Source: DASUPK01 sp963724665 (lineage in GTDB: Bacteria; Actinomycetota; Thermoleophilia; Solirubrobacterales; 70-9). From it: a DNA stretch of 64,000 nucleotides. The stretch covers positions 1 through 64,000 of the forward strand of contig CAVRVH010000008.1 in assembly GCA_963724665.1 (NCBI GenBank), given 5' to 3'. Numbering within the stretch: the stretch's first letter is position 1; each line of letters begins with the position of its first letter. Both the position numbers and the translations under genes were made by a program. Below are positions 7,458-15,669 of this stretch, one piece after another. The notes under the pieces are model-generated. The model was not told the DNA's origin and did no database searches. It saw only the letters and a list, made by a program, of their open reading frames with translations.

Positions 7458-8212
7458 GTGCGCATTTCGCGACTACTGATCGCCGCCGGACTCCTGGCGG
7501 CCGGCGCGGCGTCGTTCGCCTCGGCCGCTGACCATCAGGCCTCCACGGCCGCGATGCACTTCAAGGTCAGTAACTGCGATTACCACAACGATCAGAACTG
7601 CCCGGCCGCGCCCGCCACCAACAGCTGCCATTTCAGGGGGAGGCTCAGGATCGTGGCTGCACTCCCGGCGTCCTCAACCCCGCCGTGACGCAGTCGACCA
7701 TCAAGCGGACGGTCTGCCGAACCGGTTGGACCTCAACGATCCGCCCGCCGACCAGCTACACGGACCCGCTGAAGCTGCAGGAGCTCCGGGCCTACGGCGA
7801 CGGTGGGAGATCTCCCTCCGGGTTCGAGCTGGATCATCTGATCTCGCTCGAGCTCGGCGGTGCCCCGTCCGATCCGCGCAACCTCTGGCCCGAGTCGCAC
7901 AAGAACTCCTTCAACAAGGACGGACTCGAGAACTCACTCAGAGCGAAGGTCTGCGCCGGATCGATCAGCCTGGCCAAGGCCCAGCGGCGAATCGTCAACT
8001 GGCCGAAGTTCGCGAGTCACGGCGGCCATGGGGGCGGCGGTGGCGGGACCGGGGGCGGCGGCGGAGGCGGCACGCTGGACAAGAACTGTTCCGACTTCAG
8101 CACCCAGGCCGAGGCCCAGTCGTGGTTCGTCAGCCATGGCGGGAGCGCTTCGAACGATGTCGCCGGCCTCGACGCCGATCACGACGGCGTCGCCTGCGAA
8201 TCACTCCCCTAG
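7458..8212 (+). CDS. exported HNH-like protein with Excalibur calcium-binding domain (frameshifted)
   Basis: GTG 7458 gives a clean signal peptide (VRISRLLIAAGLLAAGAASFASA); ATG 7422 is an in-frame alternative. The mature part has a Cys-rich N-terminus. After a one-base frame change near 7655 it reads CTPGVLNPAVTQSTIKRTVC, then an HNH-like core FELDHLISLELGGAPSDPRNLWPE. A Gly-rich linker leads to a C-terminal Excalibur domain (NCSDFSTQAEAQSWF ... DADHDGVACESLP) with a DxDxDG calcium loop. The likely role is a secreted nuclease or wall-associated protein. No partner gene is adjacent. Confidence 0.78.
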
Positions 8213-8221
8213 CGAGGCGGC

Positions 8222-8885
8222 TTACTTCGGCTGCTTCACAACCCGCATATAGGGCAGCGGCGTCTCCCAGCCGTCCGGGAAGAGCTCCTTCGCGTCGTCG
8301 TCCGAGACCGAGCCGGCGATGATCACGTCGTCGCCCTGCTGCCACTGGGCCGGGGTCGCGACCTTCTTGTTCGCCGTCAGCTGGAGCGAGTCGATCACTC
8401 GCAGCACCTCGTCGAAGTTGCGGCCGGTGGTCATCGGGTAGACCAGGATCAGCTTGATCTTCTTGTCCGGGCCGATCACGAAGACGTTGCGGAGCGTCTG
8501 GTTGTCCATCGGGGTGCGCTCGGTCGGGTCGCCCTCGACGTCGTCGGCGAGCATCCCGTAGGCCTTGGCGATCTGGTGGTCCGAGTCGGAGATGATCGGG
8601 TAGTTGGGCGCGGTGCCCTGCGTCTCCTCGATCTCCTTCGCCCACTTCTCGTGGTTCTCCATGGGGTCGGTCGAGAGGCCGGCGATCTTGACGCCGCGCT
8701 TGTCGAACTCCGGCTTGATGCGTGGCCATGTAGCCGAGCTCGGTGGTGCAGACCGGGGTGAAGTCGCGGGGGTGGGAGAACAGGACGGCCCAGCTGTCGC
8801 CGATCCAGTCGTGGAAGTCGATCGGGCCCTCGGTGGTGTCCGCGTGGAAGTCGGGGGCGGTGTCGTTGATGGTGAGAAGAGCCAT
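8222..8885 (-). CDS. 1-Cys peroxiredoxin (Prx6/AhpC-TSA type, frameshifted)
   Basis: Thioredoxin-fold peroxidase of about 220 residues. The N-terminus MALLTINDTAPDFHADTTEG and peroxidatic motif FTPVCTTELGYMA lie in one frame. The rest (KIAGLSTDPMENHEKWAKEI ... VVKQPK) lies in another. One extra A near 8725 (ATGGCCACGC) explains the break. The length and C-terminal domain (TGRNFDEVLRVIDSLQLTANKKVATP) match the Prx6 subfamily, which reduces hydroperoxides with a single conserved Cys. The start has a GGAGAGG ribosome site. It is divergent from a TetR gene across a 136-base gap containing a palindrome, a likely control site. Confidence 0.88.
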
Positions 8886-8995
8886 TTCTATTCCTCTCCA
8901 AAGCTTTGGCTTTCGGTGCGGGACCCGGAAACACCCGAATCCCGATAGGGATCTACTAGCTTAGCCGGTCGCGCCGGGAGTGCTTTCTACCCGTG

Positions 8996-9010
8996 GTAGC
9001 AAAATGCTAC
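8996..9010. promoter_or_regulatory. palindromic operator upstream of tetR
   Basis: GTAGCA, three bases, then TGCTAC form a perfect six-base inverted repeat 12 bases before the preferred TetR start (9022), in the gap between divergent peroxiredoxin and tetR genes. Flanking CTACC and GGTAGG add imperfect symmetry. Position and form suit an autoregulatory TetR operator. Confidence 0.55.
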
Positions 9011-9021
9011 TCTTGGTAGGA

Positions 9022-9675
9022 ATGGCGACCAGGGCTCAGGAGAAACCGACACCGCGCAAGCGGGCGGCTCATCTCGGGCCCGAGCGGCGGCGCCCTGAGG
9101 TCCTCGACGCCGCCCTCAAGCTCTTCCTGGAGGGCGGCTACGACGGCACCTCCATGCAGGCCGTCGCCAACGAGGCCGGGGTCACCAAGCCCGTCGTTTA
9201 CGCCTGTTTCGACAGCAAGGACGAACTCTTTCGCGCGTTGCTCAGCCGCGAGGAGGAGCGGATCCTGGCCGAGATCCAGGGGGCGTTCAGGAACGCCGAT
9301 CTCTCCGATCCCGAGACGACCCTGACCGAGGGCTTCACCGGCTTCCTGCGGGCGGTCGGCGAGTCGCCCGACGTCTACCGGCTCGTCTTCATGGGGGAGG
9401 GCGGAGGCAACGCCGCCGTCGCCGACCGGATCCAGCGCGGGCGCCAGGCGCAGGTCGACTCGCTCAGCGGGCTGGCGCGGACCTGGCTCGAGAACCGGAA
9501 CGGAGGGGCCTCCAAGGCCCAAATCGACAAGACGGCCCGGCTGCTCGGCAACTCGATCGCCGGCCTGGCGGAGGCCGGCGCGCGCCTCTTGCTCTCCGGC
9601 GAGGACGACTGGACGCCGCAGACGCTCGGGCGCGAGCTCGGCCGGCTTGCCGCGGCGGCCCAATCGGCCGTCTGA
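9022..9675 (+). CDS. TetR/AcrR family transcriptional regulator
   Basis: 217 residues from ATG 9022 (MATRAQEK); an upstream in-frame ATG at 8980 would place the start before the palindrome and is less likely. The N-terminal HTH reads VLDAALKLFLEGGYDGTSMQAVANEAGVTKPVVYACFDSKDELF, a standard TetR DNA-binding domain, followed by an all-helical ligand domain. It is divergent from the peroxiredoxin and followed by a small coiled-coil gene. The candidate operator at 8996-9010 suggests autoregulation and perhaps control of the peroxiredoxin. The ligand cannot be told from sequence. Confidence 0.88.
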   Translation: MATRAQEKPTPRKRAAHLGPERRRPEVLDAALKLFLEGGYDGTSMQAVANEAGVTKPVVYACFDSKDELFRALLSREEERILAEIQGAFRNADLSDPETTLTEGFTGFLRAVGESPDVYRLVFMGEGGGNAAVADRIQRGRQAQVDSLSGLARTWLENRNGGASKAQIDKTARLLGNSIAGLAEAGARLLLSGEDDWTPQTLGRELGRLAAAAQSAV

Positions 9676-9688
9676 GGGTTCGAGGCCA

Positions 9689-9967
9689 GTGGCACTGCAG
9701 GGAGCACTCGAGCGCATCGCCGATGCCGGCTCGCCCATCGCGAGCATGGTCGACAACGTCCGCAGCATGTCCCGCGACACGCGCCGGATCGAGGAGCACG
9801 CCAGGCACCTCGACACGATCGATCAGCGCCTCGACCGGATCGTCGAGCTGATGGAGCGAATGGTCGTCTCCGTCGAGGAGCTAACCGGAAAGGTCGACGA
9901 GCTCGAGGAGCACATCGCGCCGGTCGGCCGGCTCGCGGGACGATTCCCAGGTCGCGCGAAGCGCTAG
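9689..9967 (+). CDS. small coiled-coil protein
   Basis: A 92-residue protein from GTG 9689 (VALQGALERIADAG), 13 bases after the TetR stop and probably in the same transcript. Residues 25-75 have continuous heptad-like spacing (SRDTRRIEEHARHLDTIDQRLDRIVELMERMVVSVEELTGKVDELEEHI) and should form a coiled coil. No membrane segment or known domain. It may act as an oligomerisation or adaptor peptide. Function unknown. Confidence 0.6.
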   Translation: MALQGALERIADAGSPIASMVDNVRSMSRDTRRIEEHARHLDTIDQRLDRIVELMERMVVSVEELTGKVDELEEHIAPVGRLAGRFPGRAKR

Positions 9968-9969
9968 CT

Positions 9970-10254
9970 CTACCCGATCTGGCCCTCCACCACGACCTCA
10001 CCCTTGTCGACCGAGGCGCGGGTGCCCGGGGTCTCGGAGCTGTCCATTGCGTTCATGACCTCGTCGGCCTTCTGCATGTCCGCCTCGCTGTCGTAGAACT
10101 GCATCACGGCCGCCGTGCCCTGCGACTCGTCGACGACGATGCGCATCGTGGTGGGCGGCATCCCCTCGGGCGGCTCGTTGTTGGCGACGTCGGACTTGAT
10201 TCGATCGATCTGCGACGTGTCGACGTCGGTGAACCTGACCACTCGTGCGTACAT
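9970..10254 (-). CDS. dimeric alpha-beta barrel (ABM-like) protein
   Basis: 94 residues from ATG 10254 (MYARVVRFTDVDTSQ), preceded by GGAGGAGG at good spacing; ATG 10281 is a weaker alternative. The pattern YARVVRF ... IDRIKSDVANNEPPEG ... MRIVVDESQGTAAVMQFYDSEADMQKADEVMNAMD matches small ferredoxin-like antibiotic-monooxygenase or stress-responsive alpha-beta barrel proteins. These dimerise and can be heme- or quinol-active or purely structural. It lies 32 bases after the start of a SnoaL gene on the same strand, so the pair may be co-transcribed. Confidence 0.6.
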   Translation of the reverse strand: MYARVVRFTDVDTSQIDRIKSDVANNEPPEGMPPTTMRIVVDESQGTAAVMQFYDSEADMQKADEVMNAMDSSETPGTRASVDKGEVVVEGQIG

Positions 10255-10285
10255 CGTTTCCTCCTCCGTAGTTGAGGCCAACCTA

Positions 10286-10696
10286 CTAGCCCTTCGCGTT
10301 CCTCTCGGCGGCGGCGTCCAGGGCGGCCTGCTTCGAGTCCAGCCCGAGGACGGCGTAGATCCATCTCCCGTCCCGGAACTCGAAGAGATCGAACTGCCGC
10401 AGGTCGATCGAGATGCCGCTGCCCTTGCCCTGGCCGATCCAGTGGGTAGCGCAGATCACGCAGTCGCCGACCACCGTGTACTCCTCGATCTCGGCGCGAA
10501 ACTCGTCGAAGGCATCGACCCACAGCTGCCAGGCCTCGCGGACCGCCTCCTTTCCCTTCAGCGTCTGGTTCTGGTCCGGGGCATTTGCCAGATCGAGCAT
10601 CTCGGCGTCAGGGGCAACCAGTGCCATGAACGCGTCGGGGTCGCCGGCGTTGAAGGCCGCGTTCGCCTGCTTGGTCAGCTCGACGTTGTCAGGCAC
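10286..10696 (-). CDS. SnoaL/NTF2-like family protein
   Basis: 136 residues from GTG 10696 (VPDNVELTKQANAAFNAGD). The cone-shaped NTF2 fold is indicated by the N-terminal helix ending FNAGDPDAFMALVAPDAEMLD, the mid segment GKEAVREAWQLWVDAFDEFRAEIEEYTVVGD and the C-terminal strand pair FEFRDGRWIYAVLGLDSKQAALDAAA. Such proteins act as isomerases, hydrolases or ligand-binding proteins. The substrate is not inferable. The long upstream-open frame in this region is a GC artefact. Confidence 0.75.
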   Translation of the reverse strand: MPDNVELTKQANAAFNAGDPDAFMALVAPDAEMLDLANAPDQNQTLKGKEAVREAWQLWVDAFDEFRAEIEEYTVVGDCVICATHWIGQGKGSGISIDLRQFDLFEFRDGRWIYAVLGLDSKQAALDAAAERNAKG

Positions 10697-10768
10697 GGAG
10701 CGAAGTATCGACGACTCCCACCGGGGACAGTCCGAAGTGATTCGATTCGTACCATCGCTGCCAGCCCC

Positions 10769-11704
10769 ATGAAACGGATTGCGCCTGGCGGCGCACCCTC
10801 GCATCTGGAACGGGAGCCCATCCTGCCGCCGCGCGAGCGGGCGGCCGAGCTGATCCCGCCGCGGGGCGGGGTCACCTGGCGGATCTCGGGGGACGCCCGC
10901 ATCTTCGGCGCCTCCGGCTACGCGCTGCTCCTCCAGGTCACCCACCCTTCGGTCGGCGCGGGGGTGACCCAGTTCTCCAACTTCAAGGAGGACCCATGGG
11001 GCCGGCTGCTGCGGACGCTCGACTACACGAGCTCGGTCGTCTACGGCGGTCCCGATCTCGCGTGGGAGATGGGTCGCAGGGTTCGGGAGATGCACAAGCG
11101 GATCAAGGGGGTGCGGCCCGACGGCGAGCGCTACCACGCACTCGAGCCGCGGCCCTACGCCTGGGTCCACGCCACCCTCGCCGAGGCGATCGTCCGCGCG
11201 CACAACCTCTTCTGCCGCCCGGCGCTCAGGCCCGACGAGACCGCCCGCTTCTGGGAGGAGTGGCGCCGGATGGGGCGGCTGATCGGCGTCCGCTACGAGG
11301 ACCTGCCCGCCACCTGGCCCGAGCTGCTCGTCTACTTCGACGAGATGGTCGAGACGGAGCTCGGGGATACCGAGGCTGCCCAGGACGTGCTCGTCTCGCT
11401 GCTGCGGCCGACCGCGCCGCCGCTGCCGGCGCTGCACCGGGACTGGGTCTGGCGGGTGGTGAGCTGGCCGTCGACCAGGGCCGGCTCGCTGGCGACCCTG
11501 GGAATGCTGCCTCCGACCCTGCGGGACCGGCTCGGCGTGGAGTGGGGGCCGGAGAGGGAGCGCCGCTTCCGGCGGCTCTGCGCCGTCACCCGCCGGGCGC
11601 GGCCGCTGATGCCGCCGCAGGCCCGGAACTTCGGGCCGCACTACCTGCGCTGGCGCAAGGAGGCGATCGCGCGGGGCTGGGATGGCGCCAGGTCATGGTC
11701 GTGA
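10769..11704 (+). CDS. oxygenase MpaB family protein (DUF2236)
   Basis: 311 residues from ATG 10769. Diagnostic segments are RISGDARIFGASGYALLLQVTHPSVGAGVTQFSNF, LDYTSSVVYGG, the HALEPRPYAWVHATLAEAIVRAHNLF stretch with its conserved His, and the C-terminal MPPQARNFGPHYL. The family includes latex-clearing protein and mycophenolic-acid MpaB oxygenases, in which heme or metal is bound by histidines. Actinobacteria carry many paralogues of unknown substrate. It stands alone, divergent from the SnoaL gene. No signal peptide is seen. Confidence 0.85.
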   Translation: MKRIAPGGAPSHLEREPILPPRERAAELIPPRGGVTWRISGDARIFGASGYALLLQVTHPSVGAGVTQFSNFKEDPWGRLLRTLDYTSSVVYGGPDLAWEMGRRVREMHKRIKGVRPDGERYHALEPRPYAWVHATLAEAIVRAHNLFCRPALRPDETARFWEEWRRMGRLIGVRYEDLPATWPELLVYFDEMVETELGDTEAAQDVLVSLLRPTAPPLPALHRDWVWRVVSWPSTRAGSLATLGMLPPTLRDRLGVEWGPERERRFRRLCAVTRRARPLMPPQARNFGPHYLRWRKEAIARGWDGARSWS

Positions 11705-11793
11705 CACCAACGAGTCGGCCAGCGAGCGTGCGGCTGTCGGCCGTCGTTAGTCTGCCCCGTCCATTCCCGAAGGCTTGACGACAGGAGGTCGAC

Positions 11794-12528
11794 ATGGCGG
11801 TTGAGGCGGCGCTGAAGGAGTTCAAGGAGACGGCAAGCAGTGAGTCGTTCCAGATGCAGGGCTCGAAGATGGTCAAGGTCCAGCTCTCGGACGAGACCAT
11901 CCAGGCGAAGCTCGGCTCGATGGTCGCCTACCAGGGCGACGTGAAGTTCGAGCACGCCGGCTCCGGCGGCCTCAAGCGGATGGCGAAGAAGGCGATGACC
12001 GGCGAGGGTGCCGAGCTGATGAAGATCTCCGGCACCGGTGAGGTCTTTCTCGCCGACCTGGCGCAGGAGATCCAGCTGCTGCAGCTCTCCGGCGAGGCGA
12101 TCACCGTGAACGGCGCCAACCTGCTCGCCTTCGACGCCGACATCGACTGGGACATCAAGAAGGTCGACGGCGTCTCGGGCTTCATGGGAGGCGGCATGTA
12201 CAACACCCATCTCTCGGGATCGGGCTACGTCGCGATCCTCTCCGACGGCCCGCCCGTCCTGCTCGAGCTCGACGGCACGGACACCTTCGCCGACCCGCAG
12301 GCGGCGATCACCTGGTCCGACGGGGTCAAGACCTCGGTGAAGACCGACGTCAACCTGAAGACCTTCATCGGCCGCGGCTCGGGCGAGACGGTCCAGATGG
12401 CGTTCTCGGGAAACGGCTGGCTGCTGATCCAGCCGTCGGAGGGCCGGGTGACCAGCGCCGCCGCCGGCGGCGCGAGCAGCAGCGCCTCGAGCGCGAGCGG
12501 CGCCATCGGGAAGCTGCTGAGCGGCTAG
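11794..12528 (+). CDS. AIM24 family protein
   Basis: 244 residues starting at ATG 11794, with AGGAGGTCGAC as ribosome site. The protein is beta-rich and glycine-rich, with the AIM24/TIGR00266 pattern of repeated strands (FQMQGSKMVKVQLSDETIQAKLGSMVAYQGDVKFEH, then EVFLADLAQEIQLLQLSGEAITVNGANLLAFDADIDWDIKKV, then GNGWLLIQPSEG). A Ser/Ala/Gly-rich tail ends it. Bacterial members are of unknown function; the yeast relative is mitochondrial. Monocistronic by spacing. Confidence 0.85.
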   Translation: MAVEAALKEFKETASSESFQMQGSKMVKVQLSDETIQAKLGSMVAYQGDVKFEHAGSGGLKRMAKKAMTGEGAELMKISGTGEVFLADLAQEIQLLQLSGEAITVNGANLLAFDADIDWDIKKVDGVSGFMGGGMYNTHLSGSGYVAILSDGPPVLLELDGTDTFADPQAAITWSDGVKTSVKTDVNLKTFIGRGSGETVQMAFSGNGWLLIQPSEGRVTSAAAGGASSSASSASGAIGKLLSG

Positions 12529-13005
12529 CTAAACGGGCTTCGTCGTCATCGCCCAGACGGCGACGAGGCAGGCGAGCAGGAAGAGTGAGACCAAGCCGGT
12601 CGCGATGCGGGCCGAGACGCGCGGCGAGCCGCCCTCGCCGCGGTTGATCCTGCGGACGGCGATCCCACCGATCACCAGGGAGATCAGCAGCAGCAGAAAT
12701 CCCGTGTCCGAGACGCCGAAGCCGATGCCGATCCAGCTCACGTTGGAGTTCTCCAGGTGCTCCTTGTGAGCGATCCATTGCGCTCCGCCGCGCATCACGA
12801 TGTATCCCGGAAGCGCTCCGTAGAACAGGCTCATGAAGCCGAGCTTCGTCAGCGCGGCCGAGCCGCTGCGCCAGGCCGCGATCAGTGAGACCGCCGACAA
12901 GGTCAGCCCGCCGACCAGGAGCATCGCCCCGAGGATGTGTACGAACAGCGGCAGGTCCCAACTATCCGGGCGCGTAATCGAGGCGATCGTGGTCATCGCA
13001 CTCAT
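12529..13005 (-). CDS. four-helix membrane protein (downstream of a membrane pair)
   Basis: 158 residues from ATG 13005, whose codon overlaps the stop of the upstream membrane gene (ATGA). Hydrophobic segments are LPLFVHILGAMLLVGGLTLSAVSLIAA, LGFMSLFYGALPGYIVM, WIGIGFGVSDTGFLLLLISLVIGGIAV and TGLVSLFLLACLVAVWAM. His22 in the first helix and further residues could bind heme in a DUF2269-like manner (inference). No enzymatic signature. Together with the upstream gene it probably forms a membrane complex. Confidence 0.65.
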   Translation of the reverse strand: MSAMTTIASITRPDSWDLPLFVHILGAMLLVGGLTLSAVSLIAAWRSGSAALTKLGFMSLFYGALPGYIVMRGGAQWIAHKEHLENSNVSWIGIGFGVSDTGFLLLLISLVIGGIAVRRINRGEGGSPRVSARIATGLVSLFLLACLVAVWAMTTKPV

Positions 13006-13400
13006 GCCCCGGGCTTCCAGACCATGTCGATCAGCAGCAGGACGACCAAGAGGACCCGCATCCAGTGGGCGAATTTCGCGCGACGGTCGAGCGCCGCCCG
13101 GGACTCGCCGTCGCCTGGCTGTACTGCCTGGCTGACCTGCGAACCCGCGCCGGTCGCGAGAACCCAGAGGACGACGGCGGCGATGATCCAGCCGTCCCAG
13201 ATCTCGTACTGGGGCCGGTTGAGGGCGAGCCAGATCCCGAAGACGATGGTGCCGACGCCGCCGACGCCCCAGAGAATCTCCGCCGCCAGCTTGAGTAGCC
13301 GCGTGACGGGGCTGCCGAGCACGAACGCGGAGAAGATCACGACCCCGCTGACCATCAGGAAGGCCGACAGCACGTGTAGGAAGAGCAGCGCGTGGTACAT
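13002..13400 (-). CDS. DUF2269-like membrane protein
   Basis: 132 residues, with helices FLHVLSAFLMVSGVVIFSAFVLG, AAEILWGVGGVGTIVFGIWLAL, WIIAAVVLWVLATGAG and WMRVLLVVLLLIDMVWKPG. The N-terminal MYHALLFLHVLSAF pattern is typical of the small DUF2269-type predicted integral membrane family. It is translationally coupled to the following membrane gene through ATGA. No catalytic residues are obvious and the role is unknown. Confidence 0.65.
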   Translation of the reverse strand: MYHALLFLHVLSAFLMVSGVVIFSAFVLGSPVTRLLKLAAEILWGVGGVGTIVFGIWLALNRPQYEIWDGWIIAAVVLWVLATGAGSQVSQAVQPGDGESRAALDRRAKFAHWMRVLLVVLLLIDMVWKPGA

Positions 13401-13412
13401 CGGCCGGCGACT

Positions 13413-14264
13413 CTATAGATAGGCCTGGATGCGCTCGGTCCACTCGTCGAGCTTGCGCTCGGCGCTGGCGGCGTCGGCAGCGTCGCCGGGTCGCAGCATG
13501 TGGACCGCCCGCGTCACTCCGGCCTCCTCGTAGCGGCGAAGGACCTCAGGATCCCTCGGCGGGATCTGCAGCGTCACCGGGATGCAGCCGCGGCCGGCCT
13601 CCTCGCCGAGCCGCTGTAGCTCCTCGACGCGAGGGATCATCTGATCGTCGGGCGGGAGCCTGTTCGGGAACCAGCCGTCGCCGAAGGCGACCACGCGCTT
13701 CAGCACGTTCGGGCCGTTCCCACCCACCAGGACCGGTGGGTGCGGCTCCTGAAGCGGAGCGGGGCGGGAGACGATTCGATCGAAGCTGACGAACTCTCCG
13801 TGATAGGTCGCCTCCTCCTTGCTCCACATCTCCTTGCACGCTTCGACCCGCTCGCGCAGGATCTTGAACCTCTGCTTCGGGTCGGTGCCATGGTTTCGCA
13901 TCTCCTCGAGGTTCCAGCCGGCGCCGACGCCGAAGATCATTCGGCCGCCGGAGAGGCGGTCCACGGAGGCGACCTCCTTGGCGGTCACGATCGGGTCGCG
14001 CTCCATCAGGAGGCAGATCGCTGTGCCGACCCTGATCCGCTCGGTCGCGGAGGCCATGGTCGCCAGCGAGACGAACGGGTCGTAGATCCGGAAGTACTCG
14101 CGCGGCAGCTCGCCGCCGGCCGGATATGGGGTTTCCCGACTCGCCGGGATGTGGGTGTGGTCGGTGACGAAGACCGATTCGAAGCCACGCTCCTCAGCCA
14201 TCCGCGCGAGAAGCGCGGGCTCGATCGCATCGTCGGTCGGGAAGTAGGAGACGCCGAAGTCCAC
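13413..14264 (-). CDS. LLM class F420-dependent oxidoreductase
   Basis: 283 residues with the luciferase-like TIM-barrel signature: MDFGVSYFPTDDAIEPALLARMAEERGFESVFVTDHTHIP, then IRVGTAICLLMERDPIVTAKEVASVDRLSGGRMIFGVGAGWNLEEMRNHG. The latter motif (SGGR..FGVGAGWN) is typical of TIGR03619-type F420 enzymes. They transfer hydride between F420 and an unknown substrate. A terminal acidic segment GDAADAASAERKLDEW follows. It stands between membrane-protein genes on the same strand with no clear operon link. Confidence 0.88.
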   Translation of the reverse strand: MDFGVSYFPTDDAIEPALLARMAEERGFESVFVTDHTHIPASRETPYPAGGELPREYFRIYDPFVSLATMASATERIRVGTAICLLMERDPIVTAKEVASVDRLSGGRMIFGVGAGWNLEEMRNHGTDPKQRFKILRERVEACKEMWSKEEATYHGEFVSFDRIVSRPAPLQEPHPPVLVGGNGPNVLKRVVAFGDGWFPNRLPPDDQMIPRVEELQRLGEEAGRGCIPVTLQIPPRDPEVLRRYEEAGVTRAVHMLRPGDAADAASAERKLDEWTERIQAYL

Positions 14265-14276
14265 GCGGCGTGGAAT

Positions 14277-14759
14277 CTACTGCTGCGATGCCAGCTCAGC
14301 CGACCTTCCGGCCGGCGGGCTCTCGGGCCTGATCCGCCCCTGCGCCCGGTCGCTGGCCAGGTAGAGGATCGCCAGGGGCAGGAGCACGTCGAGGGCGAGG
14401 CCGAAGAGGCTCGCAATGTTGTCGCCCGTCGAGTAGTGGGACGTGGTGGTCAGGTGATAGATCAGGTGGGGAAGGCCGGCGACGAAGAGAGAGATCGCCG
14501 CCGCCTGGACCAGGCGCTTCTCCATCCAGTAGGCCGAGAGCGCGGCAAGCACGGTGAAGCCGAGCTCGGCTGCGCCGAAGTCGCGTTCGAGGTGCTCGTT
14601 GTACGGCGGCAGCGCGGAGACCCAGTGCGTGCCGCCGCCGGGGAAGGTGTCGTAGAAGCCCTTGGGGGCCGCCAGGATCCAGACCGCGAGCCAGCCGGTT
14701 GCCACCACGAGGAAGATCAGCGCGATGCGAATCAGGCCGCGGTGCTGCTCGAGCTCCAT
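14277..14759 (-). CDS. four-helix integral membrane protein
   Basis: 160 residues with hydrophobic segments at about 8-30 (LIRIALIFLVVATGWLAVWILAAP), 64-80, 84-103 (LVQAAAISLFVAGLPHLIYHL) and 113-133 (IASLFGLALDVLLPLAILYLA). It contains GFYDTFPGGGTHWVSALPPYNEHLERDFGAAELGF between helices 1 and 2, a conserved-looking extracytoplasmic loop. I recall similar actinobacterial membrane hypotheticals without known function. It ends 12 bases before the LLM gene start and is preceded closely by the hydrolase gene, so a three-gene transcript is plausible. Confidence 0.65.
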   Translation of the reverse strand: MELEQHRGLIRIALIFLVVATGWLAVWILAAPKGFYDTFPGGGTHWVSALPPYNEHLERDFGAAELGFTVLAALSAYWMEKRLVQAAAISLFVAGLPHLIYHLTTTSHYSTGDNIASLFGLALDVLLPLAILYLASDRAQGRIRPESPPAGRSAELASQQ

Positions 14760-14765
14760 GGCGCT

Positions 14766-15515
14766 CTAGCTTGACGCAGCTTCCTCGACGGCGTCGTCCG
14801 AGTCCGCCAGGAAGGGAACGAGCAGGGCGGTGAGCCGGGCGGCGGCCCTGGGGCCGATGGTGTGAGCGGCCTTAGGCAGCGTGACCAGCTCCGAGTCCGG
14901 GATCAGCTCGGCGACGCGCTCGGTCCAAGCCTCGGGCACCAGGTGATCGCGCTGGGGCCGAACCACCAGTGTGGGCGCCTCGATCTCCACGAGCTTCTCC
15001 TCGATCGGATCGTCCAGCGCGTTGCGCAGGGTGCGGCCTGTGCGCCAGAGGCCGGCGTCGATGATGTCGTGGACGATCGTGGGGGCGAGCCGCGGCGAGG
15101 AGCGTGGCGCGTTCCGCGCCCAGCGCAGCGCCAGGCGGCCACGCGTCCGGGCCTTCGGATCGAACATCGGACCGACCAGCACAAGCCGGTCGACGGCGCC
15201 CGGGTAGGCGGCGGCCAGATCAACCGCGACCTGGCAGCCGAAGGCGACCCCGACGACGATCGCGGGGGACAGCTGGTTGTCGAGCTGCCAGCGCCGCAGG
15301 GCGTCGGCCAGCTCCCAGATGTCGAGCGGATGGATCGGCTGGTCGCTCATCCCGAACCCGGGCAGGTCAGGAGCGAAGACGGGGCGGCGAGTGCCCAGCG
15401 CACGAATCAGCGGCTTCAGCGTGCGGCCCGAGGAGAGGCCGTGGACGAGCACGATCGGCGTCGCCTCGAGCTCGGGACGGGAGCCGTTCCCGTTGGAGCC
15501 GTTCGAATGCAGCAC
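14766..15515 (-). CDS. alpha/beta hydrolase-fold protein lacking the nucleophile serine
   Basis: 249 residues. The oxyanion-hole motif VLVHGLSSG and substrate-pocket FAPDLPGFGMSDQP are typical of alpha/beta hydrolases. At the nucleophile elbow, however, the sequence is VGVAFGCQ, so position 91 is alanine (codon GCC) instead of serine in GxSxG. The later acid (RPQRDHLVP) and histidine (PKAAHTIGP) are present. It may be a non-catalytic fold, may use another residue, or may carry a point error. The N-terminus is Asn/Gly/Ser-rich. It lies upstream of a membrane gene on the same strand. Confidence 0.8.
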   Translation of the reverse strand: MLHSNGSNGNGSRPELEATPIVLVHGLSSGRTLKPLIRALGTRRPVFAPDLPGFGMSDQPIHPLDIWELADALRRWQLDNQLSPAIVVGVAFGCQVAVDLAAAYPGAVDRLVLVGPMFDPKARTRGRLALRWARNAPRSSPRLAPTIVHDIIDAGLWRTGRTLRNALDDPIEEKLVEIEAPTLVVRPQRDHLVPEAWTERVAELIPDSELVTLPKAAHTIGPRAAARLTALLVPFLADSDDAVEEAASS

Positions 15516-15669
15516 CCGCCTGCCGCTTGAGCTGGGTAGGCACGCGGACGAAGACGCGGTTGTTACCCGCGTGCGTCCAGCCCCCGTATATGCCGTTTCG
15601 ACGCCCTACCGCGGCCATCGCTCGGTCAACATAGCCGCAAATTGCGGATTCGTGTCGCTCATTCGTTGC

